NCBI GenBank assembly: GCA_023398375.1
Contig: JAEWSH010000051.1
Coordinates: 372,001 to 436,000, forward strand
Origin: Bacillota bacterium
GTDB lineage: Bacteria; Bacillota; Clostridia; Lachnospirales; Lachnospiraceae
Reading direction: 5' to 3'
DNA: 64,000 nucleotides
This document shows positions 53,971 through 62,301 of the stretch, in pieces. Numbering within the stretch: the stretch's first letter is position 1; every line of letters starts with the position of its first letter. The position numbers were made by a program, and so were the translations under genes. The notes under the pieces are model-generated. The model was not told where the DNA came from. It made no database searches and was given only the letters and a program-made list of their open reading frames with translations.

Positions 53971-55197
53971 ATGGGAGAGCTATTTATTACATATCTACAG
54001 AACTCATTGCAACTCTCGGTTGTTGCATTGCTGATGCTTATTTTTTCACCATTATTTGTGAGCCGGTATTCCGCCAAATGTCGTTATTACCTGTGGATCG
54101 TCATTTTTGTGGCGTTGGTTCTCCCGATTCGATTGAAGATAAGCATTACCCTGCCAGAAGTTTTTCAGCCGATTCTCCTGCAAAGTACAGATACAGCCAA
54201 ATCAGGCGCTGTCATGGTTGTTAATGCTGTAAAGACATGGGAGTGGTATCAATATGCAGGACTGCTATGGGCGGTCGGTATATTTGTCTTCTTGGCATGG
54301 CATTTGTTTCAGTATCTGCATTTTCTGTCTGTAGTCAAACGGTGGAGTGAAGATATAAAGAGCTTTGTCGTGTTAGAACAATTCGCCCTTGCAAAAGCAA
54401 AATTAGGGATTTGGAATCATATAACGATAAAATCCTGCGCCTGTATTAAAACTCCCATGGTGATAGGCCTGCTTCATCCTGTGGTGCTGCTTCCACAAAT
54501 TGATTTTTCTAAGGAAGAGCTGCAGCTTATCCTGAAGCATGAGCTTGTGCATTACAAACGTAAGGATCTATGGTACAAATTGCTTATGATGCTGGCATTG
54601 GCTATTCATTGGTTTAATCCGGTAGTGCACCTCGTGGTCAGAGCAGTTTTGACCCTGTGTGAGATTTCATGCGATGAGGAAGTGCTGAGAGGGATTGACA
54701 CAAAAGGGCGCGTAAGATACGGAGAAGCGATCATTAGCGTTGTCCGAAATGGAAGCGCATACCAAACGGTTCTTTCCACAAATTTTTACAGCGGTATCAA
54801 GGGAATGAAAAAACGAATCTGTGCTATGATGGATATGACGAGTAAGCGCTTTTCTCCCGCTTTGTTCATGGCAGTTCTGATTGTTACTGTGTGTGGGACG
54901 ACTACATTTGCATTATCCCTTGCCCAAGCACAGGGTATCGTGTATGATTCCGATAAAGCAAAGGCAGCAATAGTAAACGCAAATCCAGAAAATGTTAAAG
55001 CGCTCCCGGTGAGGTCATCCTCTGCCGCCGATAAAGAACAAGACAATCAGGATAAACCAAACTTAAATAAAAACGAACTTGTTCCCGATGAAAGTGAGCC
55101 GGTGCTCATGCCCATTTATGAATATCATGCAGAGCCGAATCAATTACAGCCAGATGACCCGGATATGCCACGATTAATCGCAGAGAACGAACAGTAG
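53971..55197 (+). CDS. blaR1: BlaR1-like M56 family membrane metalloprotease
   Basis: A 408-residue protein of the BlaR1/MecR1 class. Four N-terminal hydrophobic helices (about 8-30, 36-55, 90-112 and later 200-225) flank the zinc site H190-E-L-V-H194 followed by YKRKD. The C-terminal part ends after a single hydrophobic helix near residue 305 and a short Glu/Asp/Pro-rich tail. It lacks the penicillin-binding sensor domain of classical BlaR1, so the activating signal is probably not a beta-lactam bound directly. It should act on the adjacent BlaI-type repressor. Confidence 0.92.
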   Translation: MGELFITYLQNSLQLSVVALLMLIFSPLFVSRYSAKCRYYLWIVIFVALVLPIRLKISITLPEVFQPILLQSTDTAKSGAVMVVNAVKTWEWYQYAGLLWAVGIFVFLAWHLFQYLHFLSVVKRWSEDIKSFVVLEQFALAKAKLGIWNHITIKSCACIKTPMVIGLLHPVVLLPQIDFSKEELQLILKHELVHYKRKDLWYKLLMMLALAIHWFNPVVHLVVRAVLTLCEISCDEEVLRGIDTKGRVRYGEAIISVVRNGSAYQTVLSTNFYSGIKGMKKRICAMMDMTSKRFSPALFMAVLIVTVCGTTTFALSLAQAQGIVYDSDKAKAAIVNANPENVKALPVRSSSAADKEQDNQDKPNLNKNELVPDESEPVLMPIYEYHAEPNQLQPDDPDMPRLIAENEQ

Positions 55198-55264
55198 CAA
55201 GCAACCTGAAATACGCAAACGACCGTATACATCCAAAATATAAAAAGGTCGTTCGCTTCAAATA

Positions 55265-55285
55265 TAGACAAACGTCTACAATGTA
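55265..55285 (+). promoter_or_regulatory. BlaI-type operator before the lipoprotein gene
   Basis: TAGACAAACGTCTA is a dyad (TAGAC and GTCTA around AAAC), running into TACAATGTA, a second small dyad. The TAGACAA half matches the sites before blaI. A TACAAT at 55277 could be the -10. It suggests that the lipoprotein is part of the BlaI regulon. Confidence 0.6.
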
Positions 55286-55335
55286 CATATCGCATCCGAT
55301 ATACGGGTGTAATTCAAATGAAAGTTGAGAAAAAC

Positions 55336-56571
55336 ATGAAAAAGAAAATATTTAGTATTGGATTGTGCCTGACCCTTCTTTTATCCGGCTGTGCACAAAA
55401 AGGCAGTGTATTCTCTGAAGGCACATCAACGGAAGCTACATCAATGGAAGCTACATCAACAAACCAATATGAAGAAACAAACGACTTTTCACAATCAGGA
55501 GAAGCCGAAGTTATGTCCATCAACACCCAGCAGAAAGACTGGAGCAAAGTACAGGGAAAGATCAGAGGTATATACTCCGCAGGTGGCAGCAAGGTATTGG
55601 TCTTTGCCAATGAAATTTCACTTTATGACTTAGCAACAGGAAAAACGGTTGGAACAGTTTCCGAAGAAGGACTAGATTCGCTTCGCTGCTGGACGTTGGA
55701 CACCGGCTATGTGATTGTTGGACAGGTGGCATCCAAAGGCTCCGGCGGTTTTGAGGCAGAAGAAGGAAGCTCCGGTCCTCAACTCCGTGTTGTTTTCTAC
55801 GATACAAACTTAAAATCACGGTCTGAGTTTGACATTTCAAATCTTCTGAGGGATGAGAAAACGTTGATGGATACGGAAGCAATTGCTTTTTCTTCCGATG
55901 GCAATCGTATCGCGTATGCGACAATGACCGGCCTGTACCTCTATGACCGGCAGCAGGATAAGCATACCACGCTGATTGACCTGACAGCAGAGGATGAGAA
56001 AGCACGTTCTGGCATATGCAATGTTGAACAGGTTGGATTTACCAATGGCGGTAATAACATTGCGTTTAAAGCACAGAGCTTTGATGTGCCTGCCGTAATA
56101 GGCGAGCCCTCCTTTGATACGATAGGTATAATCAACACAGATGGCACCGGACTGACGAACCAGAAGGCAGACGGGTATGCCGTAAAAGAACTCAGCGCTT
56201 ATGATTCCAGACTACTGGTTGCAGAGGACTTCACTACCGCTGATGGCCGAGTGATGGTTATGGACAACAAAAGCGGCAGTAAGAAAATTCATATCCTTTC
56301 TGACAATAACGAGGGCGGAAATATTTATGGATCGGACACAGGGCGTTATTTTGCCTCATCTGTTTCCAGCAAAACCGGGTGGACGGTTCGGATCTATGAT
56401 ACCGAAACCGGAAAGATGGTGAAAGAAGAAAGCATTTCTAATGACGGAGAAGAGGTGTATGGATTCAAAGACCCTATGCTTAGGATAGTGGATGAAACAA
56501 AGACTTGTATTGTCCTTTTAGGCAATAAGCAGGATGAGGTGGATACCAAGATCGTATCAATTCCGTTTTGA
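55336..56571 (+). CDS. Lipoprotein, beta-propeller-like, unknown function
   Basis: A 411-residue exported lipoprotein. The signal peptide is KKKIFSIGLCLTLLLSGC with lipobox LLSGC. Short Ser/Thr/Glu-rich repeats follow (TEATSMEATST), then a region with WD40/TolB-like repeats such as EAIAFSSDGNRIAYATMTGL and EQVGFTNGGNNIAFKAQ. This suggests a beta-propeller outside the membrane. An alternative start lies 18 bases upstream (55318). It is preceded by a BlaI-type operator and lies just after the BlaR1-like gene, so it may be an effector of that response. Confidence 0.82.
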   Translation: MKKKIFSIGLCLTLLLSGCAQKGSVFSEGTSTEATSMEATSTNQYEETNDFSQSGEAEVMSINTQQKDWSKVQGKIRGIYSAGGSKVLVFANEISLYDLATGKTVGTVSEEGLDSLRCWTLDTGYVIVGQVASKGSGGFEAEEGSSGPQLRVVFYDTNLKSRSEFDISNLLRDEKTLMDTEAIAFSSDGNRIAYATMTGLYLYDRQQDKHTTLIDLTAEDEKARSGICNVEQVGFTNGGNNIAFKAQSFDVPAVIGEPSFDTIGIINTDGTGLTNQKADGYAVKELSAYDSRLLVAEDFTTADGRVMVMDNKSGSKKIHILSDNNEGGNIYGSDTGRYFASSVSSKTGWTVRIYDTETGKMVKEESISNDGEEVYGFKDPMLRIVDETKTCIVLLGNKQDEVDTKIVSIPF

Positions 56572-56573
56572 CC

Positions 56574-57125
56574 CTAAACAGGATAATAGATGGTAAGCGC
56601 TGCTTTCAGAGGGATGGTCCCGGTTGCGGAATAACTGTGCTCATATGATGCAGTAAAACTGATAGCATCATTTTCCTGTAATAGGAAAGTCTGATGATTG
56701 ACAGTTAAAGTAAGCTCTCCCTCCAATACCATGACGTATTCCTGGGATTTTTCAGAGTGACCAATTGAAGTATGAATATGTCCGACATCCAGCTCAATTT
56801 GAAAATACTCGAAATTGCGTTGTGGTGTAGTGGGGTAATAGCAATATAGACGATAATGGTCATTTTCATCATTTTGTACCGTAATATCGGACTTTTTTAT
56901 AATTAAAGTTTCATGCTCCTGCTGTTCTAAAAGGGTAGTATAGGGAACTTTTAGTCCGTTAGCAATTTTCCAGACTGTATTTATGGTGGGATTCGTCTCA
57001 CCTTTTTCTATTTGTGAAAGCATGACTTTACTTACTTCACTTAGGGTAGAGAGTTGGCCCAGGCTAAGATTTCGCTCTGTTCTTAATTTTTTTAAATTAT
57101 CAGCAATAACTTGATTGATATCCAT
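56574..57125 (-). CDS. XRE family transcriptional regulator with cupin domain
   Basis: A 183-residue regulator with an N-terminal XRE helix-turn-helix (NLKKLRTERNLSLGQLSTLSEVSKVMLSQIEKGE) and a C-terminal cupin barrel (FQIELDVGHIHTSIGHS, then VMVLEGELTLTV). The cupin part probably binds a small ligand. It is divergent from azlCD and is separated by a large palindromic operator, which it probably recognises. Homologous XRE-cupin regulators commonly control adjacent metabolite exporters. Confidence 0.9.
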   Translation of the reverse strand: MDINQVIADNLKKLRTERNLSLGQLSTLSEVSKVMLSQIEKGETNPTINTVWKIANGLKVPYTTLLEQQEHETLIIKKSDITVQNDENDHYRLYCYYPTTPQRNFEYFQIELDVGHIHTSIGHSEKSQEYVMVLEGELTLTVNHQTFLLQENDAISFTASYEHSYSATGTIPLKAALTIYYPV

Positions 57126-57187
57126 GAAAATGATTGTACCTTTCTAGATGATTCTTAAATTATTTTTAAAATATTCAAAATATTTAA

Positions 57188-57251
57188 TTGACAATAATAA
57201 CGAACAAACGTAAAATATAAATTACAAATATAATTTACGTTTGTTCGTTAT
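57188..57251. promoter_or_regulatory. Promoter overlapping a 55-bp palindromic operator between the XRE regulator and azlC
   Basis: TTGACA (57188-57193) and TAAAAT (57211-57216) have a 17-base spacer and face azlC. The palindrome has perfect 18-bp arms, ATAACGAACAAACGTAAA (57197-57214) and TTTACGTTTGTTCGTTAT (57234-57251), around 19 bases. The left arm covers the promoter spacer. It is a very likely binding site for the XRE-cupin regulator. Confidence 0.85.
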
Positions 57252-57287
57252 ATTATACAACAGGAGAGTAAGGAGTACAATAAAAAA

Positions 57288-58007
57288 ATGACAAAAGTGA
57301 AGCGAAAGATCATGTTCAGACAATCATTCAAAGCGGCATTTCCACATACGATCCCAGTACTGACAGGATTTTTGGTACTGGGAATGGCTTACGGTGTATT
57401 GATGCAGACAAAAGGATACGGAGTCGTGTGGGCGGTTCTCATGAGTGCCATTGCATTTTGCGGAAGCATGCAGTTCGTTGCGATTACATTGCTTACGACA
57501 GCATTTAATCCGATACAGGCTTTTTTATTGAGTATTATGGTAAATGCAAGACATCTATTTTATGGGATCTCAATGTTGGAAAAATATAAAGGATTGGGAA
57601 AAATCAGAGGATTCCTGATTTATGTGTTATGTGACGAGACATTTTCGATTGCATCCAGCATCGATCCTCCGGATGGGATAGATAGAAAGTATTTCTTTTT
57701 TTCGATCTCACTTTTAGATTATCTTTACTGGATGATCGGAACTTTCTTTGGAAGTGTACTGGGGAATCTGATTACATTTAATACCAAAGGTCTTGACTTT
57801 GTATTGACAGCGCTATTTGTAGTATTGTTCCTGGAACAAATGAAGAATAAAGAGAACAGGGTATATGGGGTAATTGGAATTATCAGTACAGCTGTCAGCC
57901 TGTGCATATTTGGCGCAGGTAATCTCGTAATTCCTGCAATGGTGATTATTCTATGCATCTTAGTCATGGGTTACAGATATGAACAAAAACATGTTCAAAT
58001 ACCTTGA
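57288..58007 (+). CDS. azlC: AzlC family protein, branched-chain amino-acid exporter large subunit
   Basis: A 239-residue membrane protein of about seven helices. It begins FRQSFKAAFPHTIPVLTGFLVLGMAYGVL, with AIAFCGSMQFVAI and the conserved MVNARHLFYGISML motif. With AzlD it forms an exporter for branched-chain amino acids or analogues. The TGA stop lies at the start of the tandem repeat described next. An AAGGAG ribosome site precedes the start at some distance. Confidence 0.92.
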   Translation: MTKVKRKIMFRQSFKAAFPHTIPVLTGFLVLGMAYGVLMQTKGYGVVWAVLMSAIAFCGSMQFVAITLLTTAFNPIQAFLLSIMVNARHLFYGISMLEKYKGLGKIRGFLIYVLCDETFSIASSIDPPDGIDRKYFFFSISLLDYLYWMIGTFFGSVLGNLITFNTKGLDFVLTALFVVLFLEQMKNKENRVYGVIGIISTAVSLCIFGAGNLVIPAMVIILCILVMGYRYEQKHVQIP

Positions 58008-58109
58008 TTTAAAGGCGGCCAAAGGTCGCAGATGGGAGCAAATGCGAACGATAAGAAAATTCGCAATCCCTGATTTAAAGGCGGCCAAGGGCCGCAGATG
58101 GGAGCAAAT
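58005..58109 (+). repeat. Tandem hairpin-SD leader element (copies 2 and 3) before azlD
   Basis: TGATTTAAAGGCGGCC begins at 58005 and again at 58071, a 66-base period. Each copy has a short stem: GCGGCC with GGTCGC in the first and GCGGCC with GGCCGC, perfect, in the second. Each continues CAGATGGGAGCAAAT. The second copy abuts the azlD ATG; the first abuts ATGCGAACG, opening a 25-codon mini-frame (58042-58119) that ends overlapping the azlD start. The element relates to those at clpB and at the ROK kinase gene. Confidence 0.75.
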
Positions 58110-58445
58110 ATGTATTTAACACCAATGCAAACTATTATGATAATACTGGCTGTTACTGCCGGAACAATGATTACCAGATTTACTCCATTCCTATTATTTC
58201 CGGAGACAAAAGAACCGCCCGAAATAATAGGGTATCTTGGGAAAGTATTACCGCCTGCCATGATGGGGCTTTTAGTTGTCTATTGCTTAAAGGGAGTATC
58301 GATCACCGATGCGCCTCATGGAGTTCCGGAACTGATTGCAATTACCAGTATCATTGTATTACATAAATGGAAACGGAATGTATTATTAAGTATTGGCAGC
58401 GGGACTGCTATTTATATGCTGCTCGTTCAAATGGTCTTCCATTGA
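58110..58445 (+). CDS. azlD: AzlD family protein, branched-chain amino-acid exporter small subunit
   Basis: A 111-residue membrane protein of four short helices, with AGTMITRFTPFLLFP and GKVLPPAMMGLLVVYCLK, both typical of AzlD. It partners AzlC. I place the start at the ATG at 58110 because the ATG at 58098 lies within the GGGAGC ribosome site of the hairpin-SD element. The 3' end overlaps the convergent nagA gene by 38 bases. Confidence 0.93.
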   Translation: MYLTPMQTIMIILAVTAGTMITRFTPFLLFPETKEPPEIIGYLGKVLPPAMMGLLVVYCLKGVSITDAPHGVPELIAITSIIVLHKWKRNVLLSIGSGTAIYMLLVQMVFH

Positions 58446-59547
58446 TGATTACCATTCGAAGAGACAAATCTTTATTCAGCAAGACGATATTTGCTTTTTT
58501 CCCAGGTGTAATACTGCCATACTGATCAAAAATGCCGATTTCTTTTGCTGGATTTACAGCGGCGCACTTGACTGCGCTTTCCAAAGGAATATGCATTTCT
58601 TTTACGAGAACGCGAACACAATCCATAAGATTAGTAGCGGAACCGGCAATCGTTCCATCATGAAGCGTTGCAAGATTGCCGGTTACAGTAACGGCCTGTC
58701 CACCGAGTGAATATTCTCCATTCTTTAGTCCTGTGGCCATCATACTATCACTGATGAGGATAATACGGTCATCGGTAAATATCTTAAATGTATTCCGGAC
58801 GACACAAGGATGAACGTGAATTCCATCACATATAAGTTCTACATGTACACTATCGTTATCAGATGCAGCTCCTATAACCCCCGGTGAACGGTGCGTGTAA
58901 GGACTCATGGCATTATAGAGATGTGTTACGTGGGTAGCCCCGGCATCTATGGCGGCTTGTGCCTGTTCATAAGTGGCATTTGTATGCGCTATGGAAAGAA
59001 CTACTTCATCCTTCAGTTCTTGGATACATGCAATCGCTTCAGGCACCTCTACAGCAAGATCTAATAATTTGAACAGATTTCCGGAGGCAGCCTGAATCCG
59101 TCGGAACATGGCAGCATCCGGAGTATGTATGTAAGATGCATTTTGTGCTCCTTTCTTTGCGTGCGAAAGGAATGGTCCTTCCATATTGATGCCACATAGA
59201 ATTGCACCGGATTCACTCTGATAAGCGGCGGCTGTTTGTCCTATTTTGACCAAAGTTTCTTCAGGGAATGTCATTGTGGCAGGACATATTTGAGTAACTC
59301 CCTGCGATGCTTCATATTCTGCAATCGACCGGAAAGCCTCTTCGGTTCCATCACAGAAATCGTAACCAGCACAACCGTGGAAATGAAGATCTGTTAGTCC
59401 GGGAATGGCATAACAATTGGAAACATCCAATATTTTATCATGACTGACATCAGTGTCATTAGTTGCAATCAAATCATTTAGTATCGTAATATCCTTTTTT
59501 TCAAATTTATTTGACTCATTAAAAACGAAAGCATTTCTTAATATCAT
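58408..59547 (-). CDS. nagA: N-acetylglucosamine-6-phosphate deacetylase
   Basis: A 379-residue amidohydrolase converting GlcNAc-6-phosphate to glucosamine-6-phosphate and acetate. Motifs: GLTDLHFHGCAGYDF (metal His), INMEGPFLSHAKKGAQ (Glu), SIAHTNATYEQ and THLYNAMSPYTHRSPG, and LISDSMMATG (catalytic Asp). I start it at the ATG before ILRNAFVFNE, preceded by GGGGA. The gene follows nagB on the same strand, and the 3' end overlaps azlD. It feeds amino sugar into glycolysis. Confidence 0.95.
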   Translation of the reverse strand: MILRNAFVFNESNKFEKKDITILNDLIATNDTDVSHDKILDVSNCYAIPGLTDLHFHGCAGYDFCDGTEEAFRSIAEYEASQGVTQICPATMTFPEETLVKIGQTAAAYQSESGAILCGINMEGPFLSHAKKGAQNASYIHTPDAAMFRRIQAASGNLFKLLDLAVEVPEAIACIQELKDEVVLSIAHTNATYEQAQAAIDAGATHVTHLYNAMSPYTHRSPGVIGAASDNDSVHVELICDGIHVHPCVVRNTFKIFTDDRIILISDSMMATGLKNGEYSLGGQAVTVTGNLATLHDGTIAGSATNLMDCVRVLVKEMHIPLESAVKCAAVNPAKEIGIFDQYGSITPGKKANIVLLNKDLSLRMVIINGRPFERAAYK

Positions 59548-59642
59548 AGGAATCCCCATTTCTGATGTCTTTTGCACATCTTAGTATGTATCTATATTCA
59601 TGGATGAACTGAAACCTGAAAACAGACCATCTTATAACTTTT

Positions 59643-60374
59643 TTAAAGAGTGATCATGGAAAAAGCATCATCATCTCCAACCACAGTTACATCATTATGA
59701 AGCTGTAGAATGGAAGCTGGTACTTTGGGGGTAACAGGACCAAAAAAAGCTTCATTTACAATGGAAGCCTTGTCCTTACCACTGACAATAACAAGAATTT
59801 TTTTTGCCTGCATAATGGTTTTGATTCCCATCGTGAGCGCCTGACGTGGTACATCGTCTGGATTATCGAATAAACGGGCATTTGCCTGAATCGTTATGTC
59901 AGTCAGGTCAACACAATGTGTCTCTTTTTCAAAAGCTTCTTCCGGTTCGTTAAATCCAATGTGACCGTTGTGTCCAAGTCCCAATAGTTGAAGATCGACC
60001 CCGCCCATTTCACGAAGCACTTGATTATAGCGTGCACATTCTTTTGCAGTATCCGTCGTCAGTCCATTCGGAATATTCGTATTTTGCAAGTTAATATTCA
60101 CATTTTTAAAAAGATTTTCTTTCATAAAATAGTAATAGCTTTGTGGATCATCAGGTGACAGACCGATGTATTCGTCAAGGTTGACAGTGCGGATCTGCGA
60201 AAAATCAAGATCACCCTTTTCAAACCATGCGACTAATTGTCTGTAAGTTCCGATTGGAGAAGAACCGGTAGCAAGACCAAGAACACTGTTTGGTTTGATG
60301 ATGATCTGAGCGGAAATAATGTTTGCTGCTTTTCTGCTCATACTCTTATAGTCGGCTGTTTTATAAAAATGCAT
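59643..60374 (-). CDS. nagB: Glucosamine-6-phosphate deaminase
   Basis: A 243-residue isomerase converting glucosamine-6-phosphate to fructose-6-phosphate and ammonia. Motifs: LGLATGSSPIGTYRQL, TVNLDEYIGLSPDDPQSYYYFM with the catalytic Asp, LLGLGHNGHIGFNEP with the catalytic His and KILVIVSGKDKA. No C-terminal extension is present, as in the short Firmicutes form. AAGGAA precedes the ATG. It is upstream of nagA and divergent from nanE across a region with candidate operators. Confidence 0.96.
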   Translation of the reverse strand: MHFYKTADYKSMSRKAANIISAQIIIKPNSVLGLATGSSPIGTYRQLVAWFEKGDLDFSQIRTVNLDEYIGLSPDDPQSYYYFMKENLFKNVNINLQNTNIPNGLTTDTAKECARYNQVLREMGGVDLQLLGLGHNGHIGFNEPEEAFEKETHCVDLTDITIQANARLFDNPDDVPRQALTMGIKTIMQAKKILVIVSGKDKASIVNEAFFGPVTPKVPASILQLHNDVTVVGDDDAFSMITL

Positions 60375-60493
60375 GTTAAGTTCCTTCTTTCGTTAAAATA
60401 TTTTGATAGGCTTTTGATACTCGAATCATTTTATAGTGCTATCAATGTTATTATATATACAATTGCATAGAAAATTCTACAGATTTGTATATT

Positions 60494-60595
60494 CTGAAAG
60501 TACATTCAGGTCAAATTTGTAAAAAGTGATAAAAATAGAAATTTGTATGGAATCCAACATGTATATAAAGTACAAAAACAATGAAAGAACTTTCA
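60494..60595. promoter_or_regulatory. Two similar dyads in the nagB-nanE intergenic region
   Basis: CTGAAAGTACATTCAG (60494-60509) and TGAAAGAACTTTCA (60582-60595) are short inverted repeats sharing TGAA and TTCA ends. They could be operators of the RpiR regulator encoded three genes downstream, whose family often binds TGAA-type dyads. That assignment is inference. The 305-base region has no gene. Confidence 0.45.
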
Positions 60596-60679
60596 AAATT
60601 CGAATGAATATTGAAAATAGAAAGCAAAAAAGTTATAGTGAGAATAAGATCAAACGGAATTACGTGGAAGGAAAGAAAA

Positions 60680-61366
60680 ATGAAAGAATACATGAAACAA
60701 ATCGAAGGTAAGCTGATCGTATCTTGCCAGGCATTAGAAAATGAACCGTTACATTCTTCTTTTATAATGGGAAGAATGGCAAAAGCAGCAGAGGAAGGCG
60801 GCGCTTCGGGAATCAGAGCAAATACAGTGGAGGATATTAAAGAAATCCGTAACAATGTACAACTTCCAATCATTGGAATCATAAAAAGGGATTATGATGA
60901 CAGTAAAGTTTATATTACACCGACTATGAGAGAGATAGAAGAATTACGGCAGGTAAGGCCGGAAATCATAGCAGTAGATGCAACCAGTCAAATGAGACCT
61001 GATCAGATTTCTCTGGATACCTTTTATCATGAAATCAGAGACAGATATCCGGAACAATTGTTAATGGCAGATTGCTCTACGATAGAGGAAGCGATTCATG
61101 CCGACGAACTTGGATTTGATTTTATCGGAACCACATTGGTGGGATATACCGATTATAGTAAAAACAAAAGAATTGAAGAAAATGATTTTGAAATTATTCG
61201 AAAAATTATTGACAATGTCAAAGGAAAAGTAATAGCAGAAGGTAATATTGATACGCCTGATAAAGTAAAAAAAGTAATTTCTTTAGGCTGCTTCAGTGTG
61301 GTAGTAGGAGGATCTATCACAAGACCACAGTTGATTACCAGAAAGTTCAGCCAGGTATTGGAATAA
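60680..61366 (+). CDS. nanE: N-acetylmannosamine-6-phosphate 2-epimerase
   Basis: A 228-residue TIM-barrel epimerase that converts ManNAc-6-phosphate to GlcNAc-6-phosphate. It shows IVSCQALENEPLHS, GASGIRANTVEDI, PIIGIIKRDYDDS, LLMADCSTIEEAI and the phosphate-binding VAEGNID, VVVGGSITRP motifs. I start it at the ATG at 60680 because GGAAGGAAAG lies just upstream. It links sialate/ManNAc use to the nagA-nagB pathway divergently encoded next to it. Confidence 0.95.
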   Translation: MKEYMKQIEGKLIVSCQALENEPLHSSFIMGRMAKAAEEGGASGIRANTVEDIKEIRNNVQLPIIGIIKRDYDDSKVYITPTMREIEELRQVRPEIIAVDATSQMRPDQISLDTFYHEIRDRYPEQLLMADCSTIEEAIHADELGFDFIGTTLVGYTDYSKNKRIEENDFEIIRKIIDNVKGKVIAEGNIDTPDKVKKVISLGCFSVVVGGSITRPQLITRKFSQVLE

Positions 61367-61371
61367 TATAC

Positions 61372-61401
61372 GCGACCGGGAGTCGCAGTTAGGAGCTAAC
61401 T
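61372..61401 (+). repeat. Hairpin-SD leader element before the ROK kinase (copy 4)
   Basis: GCGAC-CGGGA-GTCGC forms a perfect 5-bp stem, followed by AGTTAGGAGCTAAC and then the ATG. The GTCGCAG...AGGAGC core matches the copies before clpB and azlD. It begins six bases after the nanE stop. Confidence 0.6.
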
Positions 61402-62301
61402 ATGAAAAAATATATTTCGATCGATATTGGCGGTACCATGATAAAGTATGGAATTATTAATGAGAACCATATGGTGGAAGAATTTTATAATTGTGATACA
61501 GAAGCAGATAAAGGCGGGGCATACCTCATAGAAAAAATAAAAAAACTGGTGAAGAGAGAACAGGACCGGAAGATGATATATGGAATCTGTATTTCTACGG
61601 CAGGAATTGTAGATGCCCAAAAGGGTAAGATTATATATGCGAATGACAGTATACCTGATTATACAGGAATGAGAGTAAAAGAAATATTGGAAAGTGAATG
61701 TGGAATTCCCTGTGAGGTCGAAAATGATGTGAATTGTGCAGGGCTGTCGGAGCAATATGCCGGAGCAGCAAAAGGGAGTAAGGTGACAGTATGCCTGACT
61801 GTAGGGACTGGAATAGGCGGATGCATTTTAATAGAGGGTAAGGTGTTTGGAGGATTTTCCAATAGTGCGGGTGAAGTCGGATATATGAGGATAGGCGATG
61901 AGGACTTTCAAAGTAAGGCATCCAGCAGAGCAATGGTAAGTCAGGTAAATGCCATAAAGGGTCATAAAGATAAGGATCAACTGAATGGTCAACAAATATT
62001 TGAATTGGCAAAGTCTGGTGATCAGGTCTGTAAAGATGCGATCGCAGGAATGTGTGAGACACTGGGATATGGAATTGCCAATATCTGTTGTGTGGTGAAC
62101 CCGGAAGTAGTTGTTTTAGGTGGTGGTATCATGAAACAGCAGGAATACCTGCAGCCGTTGTTACAGGCAAGTTTAGGAAAATATCTGGTGGAACCTATCA
62201 GACAGCATGTAAGACTTACGTTCGCGCAAAATGGCAATAGGGCTGGGATGATTGGTGCATTTTTTAATTTTCAGAAACGACAAGGGGAAATCAAAGAATG
62301 A
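61402..62301 (+). CDS. nanK: ROK family sugar kinase, probably N-acetylmannosamine or N-acetylglucosamine kinase
   Basis: A 299-residue ROK kinase. The phosphate motif is SIDIGGTMIKYGII, the sugar-binding ENDVNCAGLSEQYAG and SAGEVGYMRIG segments follow, and the adenosine motif is VVLGGGIMKQ. The CxCGxxGCxE zinc motif is absent, with DFQSKASSRAMV at that place, as in a subset of Firmicutes ROK kinases. Location between nanE and an RpiR regulator supports ManNAc kinase; GlcNAc kinase is an alternative. Its stop overlaps the next start. Confidence 0.82.
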   Translation: MKKYISIDIGGTMIKYGIINENHMVEEFYNCDTEADKGGAYLIEKIKKLVKREQDRKMIYGICISTAGIVDAQKGKIIYANDSIPDYTGMRVKEILESECGIPCEVENDVNCAGLSEQYAGAAKGSKVTVCLTVGTGIGGCILIEGKVFGGFSNSAGEVGYMRIGDEDFQSKASSRAMVSQVNAIKGHKDKDQLNGQQIFELAKSGDQVCKDAIAGMCETLGYGIANICCVVNPEVVVLGGGIMKQQEYLQPLLQASLGKYLVEPIRQHVRLTFAQNGNRAGMIGAFFNFQKRQGEIKE

